Source: Polytrichum commune
Lineage: Eukaryota > Streptophyta > Polytrichopsida > Polytrichales > Polytrichaceae
Length of the DNA stretch: 64,000 nt
Assembly (NCBI GenBank): GCA_950295325.1
Contig: OX485805.1
Span: 33,715,501-33,779,500 of the forward strand
Direction of reading: 5' to 3'
Under the pieces are notes generated by a model. It saw nothing but the letters and a program-made list of their open reading frames with translations. It ran no database searches and was not told where the DNA came from. Positions 12,582 to 25,400 of this stretch are shown piece by piece. Numbering within the stretch: the stretch's first letter is position 1; each line of letters begins with the position of its first letter. The translations under genes were made by a program, and so were the position numbers.

Positions 12582-15500
12582 ATGGAGCAAATGGAACTAG
12601 AGCATTTGAGTTCCGAGGAGGTGAGTTATTGTTGTAGTTTGCAATGTGATGTAAACTTAATGTGGTATTAGGGGTTTTACGTTAAGGGTAAACATATTAA
12701 CATGATTCTACAATGCAGGGATCATCACTCTCTGAAGCGGTATTCACGGAAGACGAGGACGATGTTGGCATTGAGGACATTGATGTAGATTGCAGCGGGC
12801 TTAGAAGGGAGGAATGGCTGAACATTCCTGTGATGCTTGTAAACGCGACCGGACAAAATGTGGCAAAAGGAATTTGCCGTAATGTCAATCCAATGGATTG
12901 TGTGGAAGACAAGTGTCTTGGAGAAGATAATGTGGGTGTGCTTATTATGGAGCCATTGGAGGGAATGATGGACATGGGATGGGTGTTCTCCTTACGAATG
13001 TGGCCCCTTACTTGTGTTTATCACCAGAGGTATACTCTTGCACACCACCTCCTAGTGAGCACACGCAGGTTGCGTATGCAAACCACATTGCTAGAAAGAC
13101 GGAAGAAAGATGGGAAGAGGGCATATGTCACATCACGCACGACCTCCCAGAGTAGACCGACAAAAAAATCCCAGATTCTCAATAATAATAGCATCCAACA
13201 ACTATCAGCCAGTGAGTGTTGTGATAGGGAGTGCACTAGATATTTTCCCAGGGAAGAGGCACTTGCGCTATGAACTGAGTTTTACACTTGTTCTCCACGG
13301 ATGAGACATGCTAAACAACTCGAGGTCCATGGCCAATTACATGTACTACCTGGATGCTCAACGAAGGTCTTTACCTTGTGTGGTCGCAATGTGTGTGAAA
13401 AAACATGGAGACACATATTTGTCGTCTCCAAAACGACGTTCTATAGGAACCGTTCAGAATTCAAGAGCGGTATGCGTCCACGCGATCATGAGAACCTAAA
13501 CATGAAACGGAATCGAATATCCACCCAACAAGCTACTGCAACACTTTCGACTTTATTGGAAGACAAAGCAGATATGATGCCTCACAAGGCTTGCACATTG
13601 CCAAATGGCACACGTGTTGTTGAAATGGTATTGCCTCGCGGAACAAAATGGAAGAAATTTCTGGTTACAATCAATGAGGTAAGCATTCGATATGACCCAA
13701 TTATCCGCTTTGTATGTGTCGGTCAACCACGATGTGTGTTTGTGGGTATTTAATAGACACGAATGGGTAATCATTAACATATCATATACGATATGGATCG
13801 AGAAGCATGTGAAGTATTATTAATGTTAAGTTATTTCTATATGTGCAGGTTAATGAGAAATGTGGTGTGCTCCCAATCTCTCTTTCAACTTTGAGCAAAA
13901 TTCGGAATACCTACTTTAAGCACTACATAAAGAAGAGGGTTGGTGACAATTTTGCTCGTTGTGGGAAGTGTGATTCGTTTTCCGCGATTATACTTCAACA
14001 TGTGAAAGGTTCAGCTGCACACACAGGGTTTTCGAAACAATTGGAGAAGCACCAAGCGCAGCAAGAATCAGCTCGCAATGCATACCGTTGCATGAGGGCT
14101 CTTTCAATTGAGCATCCCCGAAAGGTGTTGACGATTATTCACGACAAAATGGATCATGGTAAAACCGCATCTCCTTGCTTTGCCTCCAAGAACAAAGATA
14201 CCGATATGTTTACAAAGCTACCACTTTCTGTAATAGGCATGATGGCACATGGACATGGAGATGAGAGATATGCCCACTATGCACTGGACATGTACCCTGG
14301 AGATTGCAACCATACTGTAGGGTCATTCGCGAGACTTCTACGTGATTTGGAGGAACCACCAATGTCATCATCCCGGAGTCTTTTTCATGGTGCTGGGCGG
14401 TCACCTCTTTATCGTGTTGTTCTTCATGGGAGCGAAATATGTTTGTAAGGGTTACGAGCCCCACCCACGGAGCCCATACCGGCAATTCCTCTTCCACCCA
14501 TTCTGCACGTTCAGCTTGATAATTGCTGGAAGGACAACAAGTGTAGGTTCGTAAAGGCATTCTGGTCTATGCTCACGGCGAAAGAAATACTCACGGAGGT
14601 ACATGTGTCTTATCTATTGGTTGGCCACACCCATGACGACATCGATGCATCATTTGGAAGATGGAGTATGGACCTGCGCGAACACGACTACCCCACTATC
14701 CCCCTTCTCATGAAATCATACATGGATATGGAAAAGGTTCCTGTCATTCCACACAGGATAGAGGAACTTCCAGATTGGAGATCATACGTTAGGGAGCATA
14801 TCCCAAGTGGTAAGGAGAAACTCATTGGGCACACAAAGGCTCAACAATTCAAATTCTATGTCCGAGATGATGGTTGGCTTGTTATGCAATACAAAGTGCT
14901 TAGTACGCATGAGGAGTGGTTGCCCAAAGACGGTGTGAAGATGTGGAAATCCAATATAAAAGGGGAGCCCTGTCTTCCATCCGGGGACCCCTTTCCTGCA
15001 CCACCGCGCGGTATGGCAAAACTGGAGGAAGTGGTTGTGGGACTGCAAGGGTTCATTGACTATTGGCAATCAATATGTGACCATGACACGACAAGAGCAT
15101 ATATGGGTTCACACATGCATATTTTGCAGTACTGGATAGGGGTGAAGGAGGCATTAGAGACACCTCTCAGAAACGTATACACTGCTGGGCATGCATTATG
15201 GGAGGGATTCTGGCCACGGAGTAGGGTCGAAGCAGATGCACATCCATTCATGCAGAATGGAGAGCTTTGGGAAGAGCACCAACCGGACGACCATTATGTT
15301 GGTCCAGCAAACCTTCGTCCTGCAGCTGCTTTCCGCATTGCGGATAATGTGCACGAGGGGCATATGCTAATATTGCGTCCCCAAGAACAAGATATAGGTA
15401 GACCCATTTGGGTTTGCCGTGCTTTGTCTGGACCGAACTTGGCGGTCACGGGAGAGCATCCACGTCAAATACTTGTACAATGGTTCACTCCCACTTCAAC

Positions 15501-15831
15501 CACCAGAGACCTATCAAAGAAATGGAATGGCTGGGACTCAAATCCTAACTTCAAGTGGAAACGTGATTTGAAGTACTCCGTTCCCGACTGGCAGCCAATC
15601 GATTGCATTTTGGCAGCTTGGCCTCTGCCAGAACATGAAGATGTGGAGCCCTTAAAGGTTACAATCCCAATAGAGCAAATTGGATTTGCCAAAGATAATC
15701 TTCGACGTTGTTCAACAGCTGAGCGTGGGAACAGGGTGGGTGGGGTGGACGTCGAGGAGCCTAGTGGGCAACAGGGAGGCCGTGGACATGGAACTGGTAG
15801 ACGTAAGTCTGGGGGACGCGCATCCCGGTGA
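12582..15831 (+). pseudogene. DUF7869-type transposase-like gene with two in-frame stops
   Basis: Likely exons are 12582-12620, 12719-13678 and 13849-15831, with GT-AG introns and matching phase, for a product of about 990 codons. Family hallmarks in order are CCDRECTRYF (Cys-rich), ADMMPHKACTLPNG, HDKMDHGKTASPCF, MAHGHGDERYAHYALD, LDNCWKDNKCRF and VGHTHDDIDASFGRWSMDL. The acidic residues in HDKMDH, LDNCWKDN and HTHDDID could form an RNase-H-like DDE/D site (inference). The C-terminus is Gly/Arg-rich. The frame is broken only by TGA at 13271-13273 and TAA at 14446-14448. Both could arise by one C-to-T change, and the family sequence continues straight through each, so it is a young pseudogene or a sequencing variant. 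I found no convincing terminal repeats bracketing it. Confidence 0.85.
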
Positions 15832-16229
15832 TCAAAGACACCGGAATCCAAGGGCATACGGAATTAGAGGAGCAAGTGTGAAGATCCTAGTGTTTTGTGG
15901 TAGGTGATAGGGCGGTCCTTTTTGAACCGAACGAAGGATTTATTTGTTGATACTTGCAATATTGCTATATGTGCACATTGCAACCAATGACATACCTCCA
16001 TGTGTGGTGTACACGCATTAATGTAATGTATACAAACCACAATGTAGGGCTTTTGAACATTAATTTCCTCGCATTTTCGAGAATGTGTCATGCCCCAAGC
16101 TACATATGTGCTGTGTAATGTTGTACTTTGCCAACTAATAATGAATATTGTGAGTATTGTGTGTAAGCGGTGTACAATAGTCAACGTTATGTCCCAAACA
16201 CGGGCATTTGTACGAAGAAGTTCCTGATG
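15832..16229. other. 3' flank of the transposon gene
   Basis: No further coding region is visible. This may include the 3' untranslated region of the transposon-derived gene. Confidence 0.4.
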
Positions 16230-16425
16230 AACGTTCCCACGTTCATCACGTTCCCAACTGAGTTCACACACACGTTCTCATGTTCCCAATCTAGTTCCCC
16301 TGCACGTTCCCATGTTCCCACTGAAGTTCCTATACACGTTCCCATAAACGTTCCCATGTTCCCACTCAAGTTCCCATGAACGTTCCTGGGGTCCAGATGG
16401 CGTTCACATACACGTTCCCACGTTG
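16230..16425. repeat. Minisatellite built on ACGTTCCCA
   Basis: About 195 bp consist of irregular repeats of (C)ACGTTCCCATGTTCCCA and variants such as AGTTCCC. The short frame read from it (repeated Val-Pro-Thr/Ile-Phe-Pro) is translation of the repeat and not a gene. Confidence 0.85.
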
Positions 16426-17661
16426 AATTTTGGTCAAACTTCACGTGTTTTGCAATTTTGGGACTCCCAAAAGTCCCATAATGTTTAATATCATGTTAAT
16501 AATACTACTAAACTATACATGAATATTGAAGAGTTGAGGTTGTTAGGGGGAAAAACAAACAAAACTCATTGAGGCAGTACAATGCATTTGCAAATGCATG
16601 CTCACAAGGCACATTGTACCATCCAAAACACAATACCCTATACGTACTTCTAATAAATAAAAATGGCATTACATGTACTATGTGATATTTACAATGTAGT
16701 ATGTGAATAGAAATGATGTTATATTACATTGAATATTTATCAGTTCGTTTTCTCACACAAATGAAGAGTACAATATATTTGGTCTCACCCTATTCCTAAT
16801 ACAATTAAACCCCATAATATCATGCTCGTGGCAACCAAAGTGCACGTAATATTAAGGAGTTTTGTAATTTTAAAATGGATGCATGATATAAGAGAATTAG
16901 TGGAGCATGTGGCATTATGGAATTACACAAAGCCAACATTGCAATAATGACAATGATGACAACATCATGCATGCGGTTTGGATTCTTTGGTGGTTGACTT
17001 TATGTCAAAACCCATGATATATGGGAGGGAAACGTGAATACCGGGGTGAATACATGGAGCGAGATTTAAACTAAGAGCATCCGTTCCCCAAGGTTTCGGG
17101 ATATAAGAGAAGGAGTGGCACGGAGGTTCATATTATGGACTTTAGAGTGTCTTTTGCTAGTAAAGAACCAAAGGGGGGGGGGGGGGGCAAGGAGGTACAG
17201 GAAACCTACCTTTCTTTTATTTTTCTTTATTTTTCTTTTAGGTGAGAGGAACATGATGACAAGATTGGAGCAAGTCTATACTAAAGGCGCCTATTCCCGA
17301 TCAGGACCCCATCGCCAATCTATAGGGTTACTGCAATTTCGATCAAGTTGGCATTGGATTTCAAGAAGGTAGGAACCAGTAGTGCCATGACACATGTCAT
17401 GGTTTTGAGTGCTAAAATGAGGAGGATTGAGCGGTTATGACAAACTCTAAAACATTAGTAATATGTTTAGACCAACTTTTGGCTTTAAAAATTCATAATA
17501 ATTTCCATTCGAAGAATAAAATTACCAAAATTTTTGCAGTCCTCTTGATTTCTATCTTCCTAGACGGGGAAAAATTGCACCAAAGTTGGCGCAGAATCTC
17601 TTAAGTGATCGGTTATGGGCGCCTCTACTCTAACTGAACTTGGCATGGTGGAGGAGGGGTG
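16426..17661. other. Intergenic, no recognisable gene
   Basis: This is AT-rich sequence. A run of 15 G lies at 17173-17187, followed by a T-rich stretch. No coding or RNA gene is seen. Confidence 0.5.
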
Positions 17662-17691
17662 AAGCTAAGCTAAGCTAAGCTAAGCTAAGCT
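17662..17691. repeat. (AAGCT)6 microsatellite
   Basis: Six tandem AAGCT units are present, followed by a GC-rich stretch containing CTCGCCCGCTCGCCCGCTC. Confidence 0.9.
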
Positions 17692-19452
17692 GTCAACGGG
17701 AACGGTTGGTTGGAGTCGGGAAGCGAAACAACCAATTGCCCACTCGCGAGCTCGCCCGCTCGCCCGCTCTCGCATCCTCTAACCGCCATGCGCAACAGCG
17801 GCGGTTAAGTTAAGGATGGGGGCACTCACACATGCATCACCCTAACGGACGGTTAAGGAAACGGTGCTGCATCTCCTCCATCATCACCACCTCTGCTTCC
17901 GGATCTCCTGCTTGCAACTATTTCATCCTCACACAAGTGCTTACTTAAGGTTTGGTGGCAATTGACAACAGCTTGAGTAGTCAAGGTTTGCTGCCTACCT
18001 GCTCCTTTTGTGGGGTCAGTCGTCTCTGAAGGGTTCCAGATTGGAGGTTGGTGTAGTCATTTAAGTTGTTCTTGAGGTGGTCTGTCGGATCCGATGTGTT
18101 GGGTTGCTGTGTGTGGCAGTCTTTGTGTGTGAGGTTGTTTATAATAAAATAGTGGCTTCTCGATATTGGTGAGGTGAGGTGAGGTGAGGTGAGGTGAGGT
18201 GGTGTGGGGTGGGGTGGGGTGGGGTGGGGTGTTTATGTGAGGTTTGGAGTTAGAGGTGAGCTGGGATTAGAAGTTTTGAGCGTGGGTTGAGTTGGAGTTG
18301 TGGCGGTGGGTTGGTAATGGTTGCTGGTTTGCGTAATTGAAGGTGAACGAGAGATCTGGATGGGGGTAATTGTCGATGTCTTCCTGGGGAGGGTTTCTTA
18401 AGAACGGGGGGCGGGGGTTGGAATGCGGTGTGTAGAGCAGCAGACTCTTGAGAATCCTGTTCCTCATCATCACCCTGCTGGCACTGAATTCACCTGCAGT
18501 AGTGTTCGACAGACTAATTTGGAAACCTTGAGATCGCACAAGAGTTTCCACTTTTCAGCTAGAAGGTGGACAACGTGCTGTATACTGGCTCCGACCTGCG
18601 AATAAGGTGGAGTTTATTGGAGAACCGCCACCAGACGTCAATCGATCCATCACGGAATTAGGCCAAAAATTTGAAATTAGCGGTGCAAAAGACGCCGCCG
18701 TGATTCGACGCTCTTCTAGAAGGTGTGTTGTGTCGAAGCTTGAGAATCACTCGGGATGGAGAGACACTCAAGTGCACAGTTTCGTGGGGCATCTGCAACA
18801 CTAGTGATACTTTTGACGCTGTTTAGCGAAGGTTAGAGCCCTCACAAACAAAGAATTATTGTAATCGGCTTTGCTAATGATACTTCGATCACAAGTTCCA
18901 CAAAAGTCCAATTCTTCGTAATTTGTTCATTAATTATTCTAAAGCAAGCCTTTGAATCTGATCCCTGTTCACAGCTTATTTATTGAAATCGCCACAGATT
19001 GACGAAGCTCTATTTACTCGTGCATGTTTTTTGCTTTTGCAGGTGTCTCAGGTTTGGGCACACAAAATTGGGAGGCTGTTTCACAGCTTCCAAGAGTGTC
19101 GACGGCAAGCAGACATGTGATGAGAGCGGCCAAGCTGCAGAGCTCCCTCAACAAGGTTAGCTCAAGCCCATTTGATGCCACAAGAATCATGAGCGTCATA
19201 TAATACACATGGTTGATCAATCGATCTGCAGAAAGTATCTGTTACAAATATAATTATGAATGATCCAACAAATATGATCAATTAATGTGCAGTTTATACA
19301 TTACTGTGGCATCAGCATGCACATGATGCTTCAGAATAAGTTAAGCTACATCATCAATCTGTATCTCTATCTGTATGTAAGATGCACCTGAATCGAGTTC
19401 AGAACCAAAGGAAGGTTTCGGGTTTAACTTACAGGCTTCATCGAACAAGACG
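17692..19452 (+). promoter_or_regulatory. Probable promoter/5' region of the beta-helix/root-cap gene
   Basis: GC content rises sharply at about 17700-17900, as expected of a promoter or first exon. The purine tract (GAGGT)n-(GGGGT)n is at 18169-18230. A possible non-initial exon, 19043-19155, ends in AAG before GTTAGC and is open in the phase that joins 19435-19522. Its own upstream partner was not found. No signal-peptide-like exon could be identified, so the true transcription and translation starts remain unresolved. Confidence 0.4.
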
Positions 19453-22400
19453 ATGGCTGCAGTTACTACTTTTGCTCGCTACCCACAGCTGGGACAACTA
19501 GCAGGCTGCCGCAAAACCATTGGTAAATCCGAAAATATTGCATCGGCAACAATACTTGACATATTATTACACCTACGACAATCAATTTTATCACCTGCAT
19601 CATGACCCTGTAGGTCATCACCCACATGACACCAGTTCGCCATCATAGACTATGATGACCGAATGATGGTCTATAGGTTCCATCCAAACCAGCCGCTGAT
19701 GCTGCTGCTGCTGCTGCTGATGATGATGATGATGAGTACCGCATCCTGCAGGCGGCACTGACACTGGCCAGAGCGTGTGTGCTAATCATACACAATGATC
19801 GCTCATAAGCCTACCTTAAAGTTGGAAATTTCAGTTCTGGGAATCTTAACCTTGTCAGAAATTGTGGGAAAATACATATGTTTCACCATGACCTTGATGA
19901 GCACCTGCAATTATATTTGAACATGTAACCACAAAAAGCTTAGCATATGGTCCGCACCAGGCTGTAAAGCACCGCAATTTAGAGTATGTGAGCAGACACG
20001 AAGCAGCACCAAATGGCAAATATAGCTAATTTCGTAGGCAACTTGATGATTTTGATGTCCACAGACTTCACAAAGAACTCACAAGACTATAGTAGAAAGT
20101 GACTTATGACAGATCAACACACCTTTGATCAGCACTTGAACACCTACAGCCGGTTGAGAACATGAATGTACTCCAGAAATAACATTTTAAGCCTTCTTGA
20201 CGAGTCTGCAAAATTTTGCGTGGTAGCAGTTGTTGAGATTAACTTAAACTTATGGTGATCTATTGGCAGATGAAGACGTGTTCATGCCTGCCGAAACTTG
20301 GAGGCACTCCGGACCACAGTGGTGTACCGATGACGTCTGCCTTGTGCAAGCCATGCTCGCCAAGAGCCCTCTCATCATCATCGACCACGACATCGACGTT
20401 TCTGGCAAATTTTCTCAACCGTTTTTTTTAGCAGATCATTGAAGCATCATCTGCGGCAATTTGATTTCTCGTCAGTTTGTTGTTCTGGATCTTCTTGCAT
20501 CTTATTATCAAAATTTTGACCGTTACAGTATCCCTGCAAAAAGTGAGGCAAACTGCAGTAATCAGTATATATAACATCCTGTAACTTGTTGGAGCTTAAT
20601 TCAAGAATGAGTTCCTCTGGACGTCTGGAACTTGAGAATTTCTAATGAACCACTGACCTGTTGAAATGTCGTGTAGACACCGTGCGAGCAATTAACCCAT
20701 GATGCACTCTTTTGCATTTAATACGAAATTCAAGCTCACTCGCACATGTAGTATTGGAACTGATCTCCTTTGTAAGGAGAATGTGAATCTAAGATTTTCC
20801 ACGGGCTAATTGACGGTCCAAATTCATACAGTTCTTCTTGTGAAACTAGCAACCTGCATGATCATGGGTAATGCAGCAAGTTGGAGCCCAAGAGTCGGCT
20901 TTCTACTGGATTCCTCTGGTTGTGCCAGTAAAACAACGAATTTAAACTATCTTGCGAAATATCGACTAATTTTGTCTGCATCATCAGAAATTAGTACAAA
21001 ATGTGATGGAGAAACTAGAGGGTGATTGATCACTCTTCTCCTTGTGATGAACCTCATGTCATATAATACATACCTTATGTAAAGCAGCAGTTTGCTGCAG
21101 TAGTCGAATCCGCGCCCAGTGCTCTGCAAACACCAAAGTATCTTGCGAATTATTGTCTAATTCTGTCTGCAACATCAGAAAGTGGCACAAAATGGGAAAA
21201 TAATCAGAGGTTGATCACCCTTCTCCTTGTGATGAAACCTCGTGTCGTGTAATACATACCTGTTGTAGAGCAGAAGTTTGTCGCCGTAGTGGAATCCACG
21301 CGCACTGGTCTGCTATAACAAACTATCTTGTGAATAATTGACTAATTCTGTCTGCAACATCAGAAAGTGGTACAGAATGTGATGAAGAACCTAGAGGGTG
21401 ATTGATCACCTTTCTCCTTGTGATGAAACCTCGTGTCATATACATACCTGTTGTAGAGCAGAAGTTTGTTGCCGTAGTGGAATGCACGCCCACTGGTCTG
21501 CAAACAACAAACTATCTTGCGAATTATTGACTCATTTAGTCTGCATCATCAGAAAGTGGTGCAAAATGTGATGAAGAACCTAGAGGGTAATTGATCACCT
21601 TTCTCCTTGTGATGAAACCTCGTTTCATATCCATACCTGTTGTAGAGCAGCAGTTTGTTGCAGTAACAGTGGAATCCACGTCCAGTGCTCTCTAAACAAC
21701 AAACTATCTTGCGAACTATCGACTTTTTGTTTGCATCGTACTCGGAAAGTGGTACAAAATGTGATGAAGATGCTGGTATATGCACTGTCCTGGCGCAGGA
21801 ACTTTGCCTCTTCCGGAGGTGAACACGAAGGTAACCATCCTGGGGAAGTGCGTAGGGCACTATCCTTGTATGATCGACGGCATGGGAGCTGGTCGGATCT
21901 TCGTGGTGGGTATTGGCGGGCAGCTCACTCTGCGAGACCTTGAGGTTCGAGGTGGCTATTGCAACGAAGGAGCCGCTGTATTGGTGACCGGTGTGGGCAG
22001 CACCAAGCCCAGCTCCAGTGGCAAGCTCTTGGCTCTCAACGTGCTCTTCTACAACAACACCGCCAACACTGTAAGCAGCTCAGAAAGCTCAGACATACTC
22101 CTCCTTTTCGACCCTTTTTTCTTGTCTGTATAACCTAAGTAGGTCAGTCAAATGGCCTGCCTGCACAGTTTTTCTACAGCCCAGCTTAATTAACATAGTA
22201 CTGCTGCGGTGTGTGTTTCTGGAGGGTATAGATAACTGGCAGCCATAACCGCCGACAATACTAGGGTCATGTGCAGGCAGGGAGGTGCAAGTGGGGTGTG
22301 CTAAAAGGATCTGCATTAGTAGTGATGTCAGAAACGTTGCGTAGGTGATAGAGTTTTTGCATTGGGTGAATACATGCCTTCATTGCTCTCACGTGGATGC

Positions 22401-25400
22401 TCAAAGCCACGTGGTGACATAGATCTTCCCCACGGCAGACACCATTTGGTCAGCTGAAGGTCAAGGGTGCAATCGGTGGGTTTGAGGTAGCAGTCACCAC
22501 GTTAGTTCAGCAGGATGATTAGCTCCTTTGAAAAGAGAGGGGTGAAAAGCATCAGATTAAATTCCTAGAGTCAATTTGTGAAGTTGCCTAAGATTGCAAC
22601 GTTTTTTTCTCATTTCTGTGTGCAATGTTGGTGTTTGGACAAGAGGTCAATGAAAATCATCAGTTTCAGGGCTTCTCACTGTGTTCGTCTGCTAACCCTG
22701 GGTTTGAATTAGGGCAACGGAGGTGCAATCTTAGCAAAGGCGGGAGGAGCTGTGCATGTCCGCAGCTGCGTGTTCGATGAGAACGAGGTACTGGGCTTTT
22801 CGGGACCCTCCGCACATCCTCAGTTGAGATCATCTTGTGATGTATTTCAAGCGAATTACGAGTCACCTTATTTTTTACATCCAAGCACTCTCCAGTCTGC
22901 AAGCAGAAAATTAAGGCAGATATTATATGACCAATTCTTGCAGGCGCTGATAATGACCTACCTGGATTTCTTGCTATAATAAATCTCCCTGTGTAGGCTG
23001 CGATGGGAGGCGCCGTCTACGTGGGCGGGAGTGATGACAGTGACCCAATGCAAGCAGGGTGCAGCCTCAGCAGCTGCGTCACCATCGTCAACAGCGCCTT
23101 CATTGCCAACTGGGCTGACTATGGCGGAGCTGTGTATGTAGACGACGCCACCCTCGACTGTGCCCAAATGGGAGGCGGTAAATTTGAGTGCACCACATGC
23201 AGCTTCTCAGAGAATTACGCAGTGGTGAGCGTCCCCATTTCGTGTTGTAACCTGAGAAGCTACAAAACATAAAAAGTCTCCAGATCTAGCGAGGTAGAGA
23301 TTGAATTAGCTGAAGTGGACATGTATTCCGCTTCATGAAGGCCCAACCAAACATAGTTTGAGCTCAAGCTTAAGATTACAAGAATATGGACCTTACATGT
23401 ACCTAGATTAGTGGAACTTTGGTTCCTCCTCTTATTTTAATCGTTTTCAAGTTCAAGCCAAAACTCGGCCCTGTAATCATCGAACTTCATGTAAATTCTA
23501 CAAGCTCAAGATTAGGCTTGAACTTGAAAATCAATCCCAAGAAGTGGGGACCAACCTTGAGAGAAAGCTCAACCATCTTGGGCACATATAAGTAAGGGCT
23601 AAAATTCTTTCACCTTGGCCCACCCAACTTGCAAACTTGAGAGCTTGAGCTAAAGTTGTTTGCGGCCACCAGCCCTATGAGCATGGACTAGTTGTGGGCA
23701 GTTTCTGAGAAGGTTTTTTTGAAAGAAGACTGAAGTCTTTTGCTTCTGTGGGTGAATTGATGAATGTTACGAGCATGGGTATCTTGGTGTGCAGGATTGT
23801 GGAGGAGCTCTCTTCTTGGCTTGGAAAACAACGGGTGCAATCGGCCATGTGAAGTACAGCCGCTTCATGAACAATACGGCTCAAGTATGTGGCATGGCAC
23901 CCTTCTTCTTCTTCCACACCGTAGCATTCGGAACTCTACTGGGGACCACCTTGTGCAGCGGCCTGTAATAAGTATAGATATGAGACAGCATGAATCCCGA
24001 AAGAATGTGTCCTGGTAGGTAACCCAGAACATATTCAGAAATAGTCCATCTGGATTAATCCAGCCGCAACTTGACGACAAGCGTGGATGTCGAGGTGGGG
24101 AAATATGTACTTTTTAATGTGGGCTGGTCCAGATTCATATAAATCAGTGCCGACATAATAGCACTCCTGATGATGATATTCTTCAGCAGTCCAAGGTCAC
24201 AGGATTCTTCCAGTTTTGGCAATGTCATTGGACTCGTTGTGCCAGATAGCTGGTTGGATCTGCAATTTTTGAATCCAAGGTTCTCGCTGCATTTAATTTC
24301 TAGGCTCATCAGAATATTTTTTTGTACTCTTGCACAGGCACCAGGAGGGGGAAGCGCTGTGCAGATTCAAGGAGGCAGGCCCTGGACTTCCGGCGTGGAG
24401 TTCATCTCCTACAAGAACAAATACTTTCAGAACATGGACAATGTGAATTTATATATCTCTTCCCCCTTTATACTTTGCAATGAGATTATATATCTGATTC
24501 CCCCTTATCTCTACTACAAATCTCTTATGAGTTGCAACCTTTGATGTTAATATATGTGTGTGACTTTGATTGCACCTGCAGGAAGTTGGAATTGCAGTGA
24601 AATCTCATGCCAATGCTACTTTCATCCATGACTGGTTTCTGGTACGTTATTGCATAAGGATATTGAAGCCCATTCCCTGCAAGGGGGGAAATCAAAACGA
24701 GTAATTAGAACCTGATCAAGCAGCTCTTGCAAGAATCATAAGGCTTCGTACTATGTTGAGGCCAGGTGCCTTCCGCCGGATCAAACTGTGGGTTCTGAAA
24801 CTGGTTCTTGAGCAGGAGGATGAGTCATAATTCTGAGGGCACTAGCTTTGAGCTTGCAGATTGTGGACTTGTATTCAAGCTGAATGATAGTCGATGGTTT
24901 TGTTCTGGTTTTAATTCATGGCTTAATTGCACAATGCAGAGTCGCAACGAAGTAGCTTGTGCAGCCATGGGTGACTGCCATTTCTGCCCAGATCAAATGG
25001 CAGCATGGGTAAGGACTCCAAAAGAATCTTGGAGTTACATTTTTAAACTTATTCCTCCATTGTCTTTGTCAGCGGAAACATGTACAGGAAGTCATCTTGT
25101 GGCAATCAGACATGAGTGTGTTTAGTTAGCAACTATGATTTCTTCTGATAACCTCTACTTCCCTGAGCCCAATTCTTGCAGGCCCCCATGATGATGAGCA
25201 GACATGTTCCAGCTCCAGCTCCATATTGTATGTTCGTTGCATATGTTTTCAAGTCTGCTAATTATCAGTTTCCCACGCACAAAATGAACATCTTCAGGGG
25301 TCTGGTCCTACCAATTAAATGCAACATCTTGTACACAAGCACACAGATTAAAGTCTTTTGATATTGTTCTGCTCCTGAAAGGAGTGTCATCTCATCCACC

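Noticed and set aside
13271..14448. RNA editing restoring the two stops in the DUF7869 gene
   Set aside because: U-to-C editing in plants is known from organelle transcripts, and this is nuclear DNA. Mutation is the simpler explanation.
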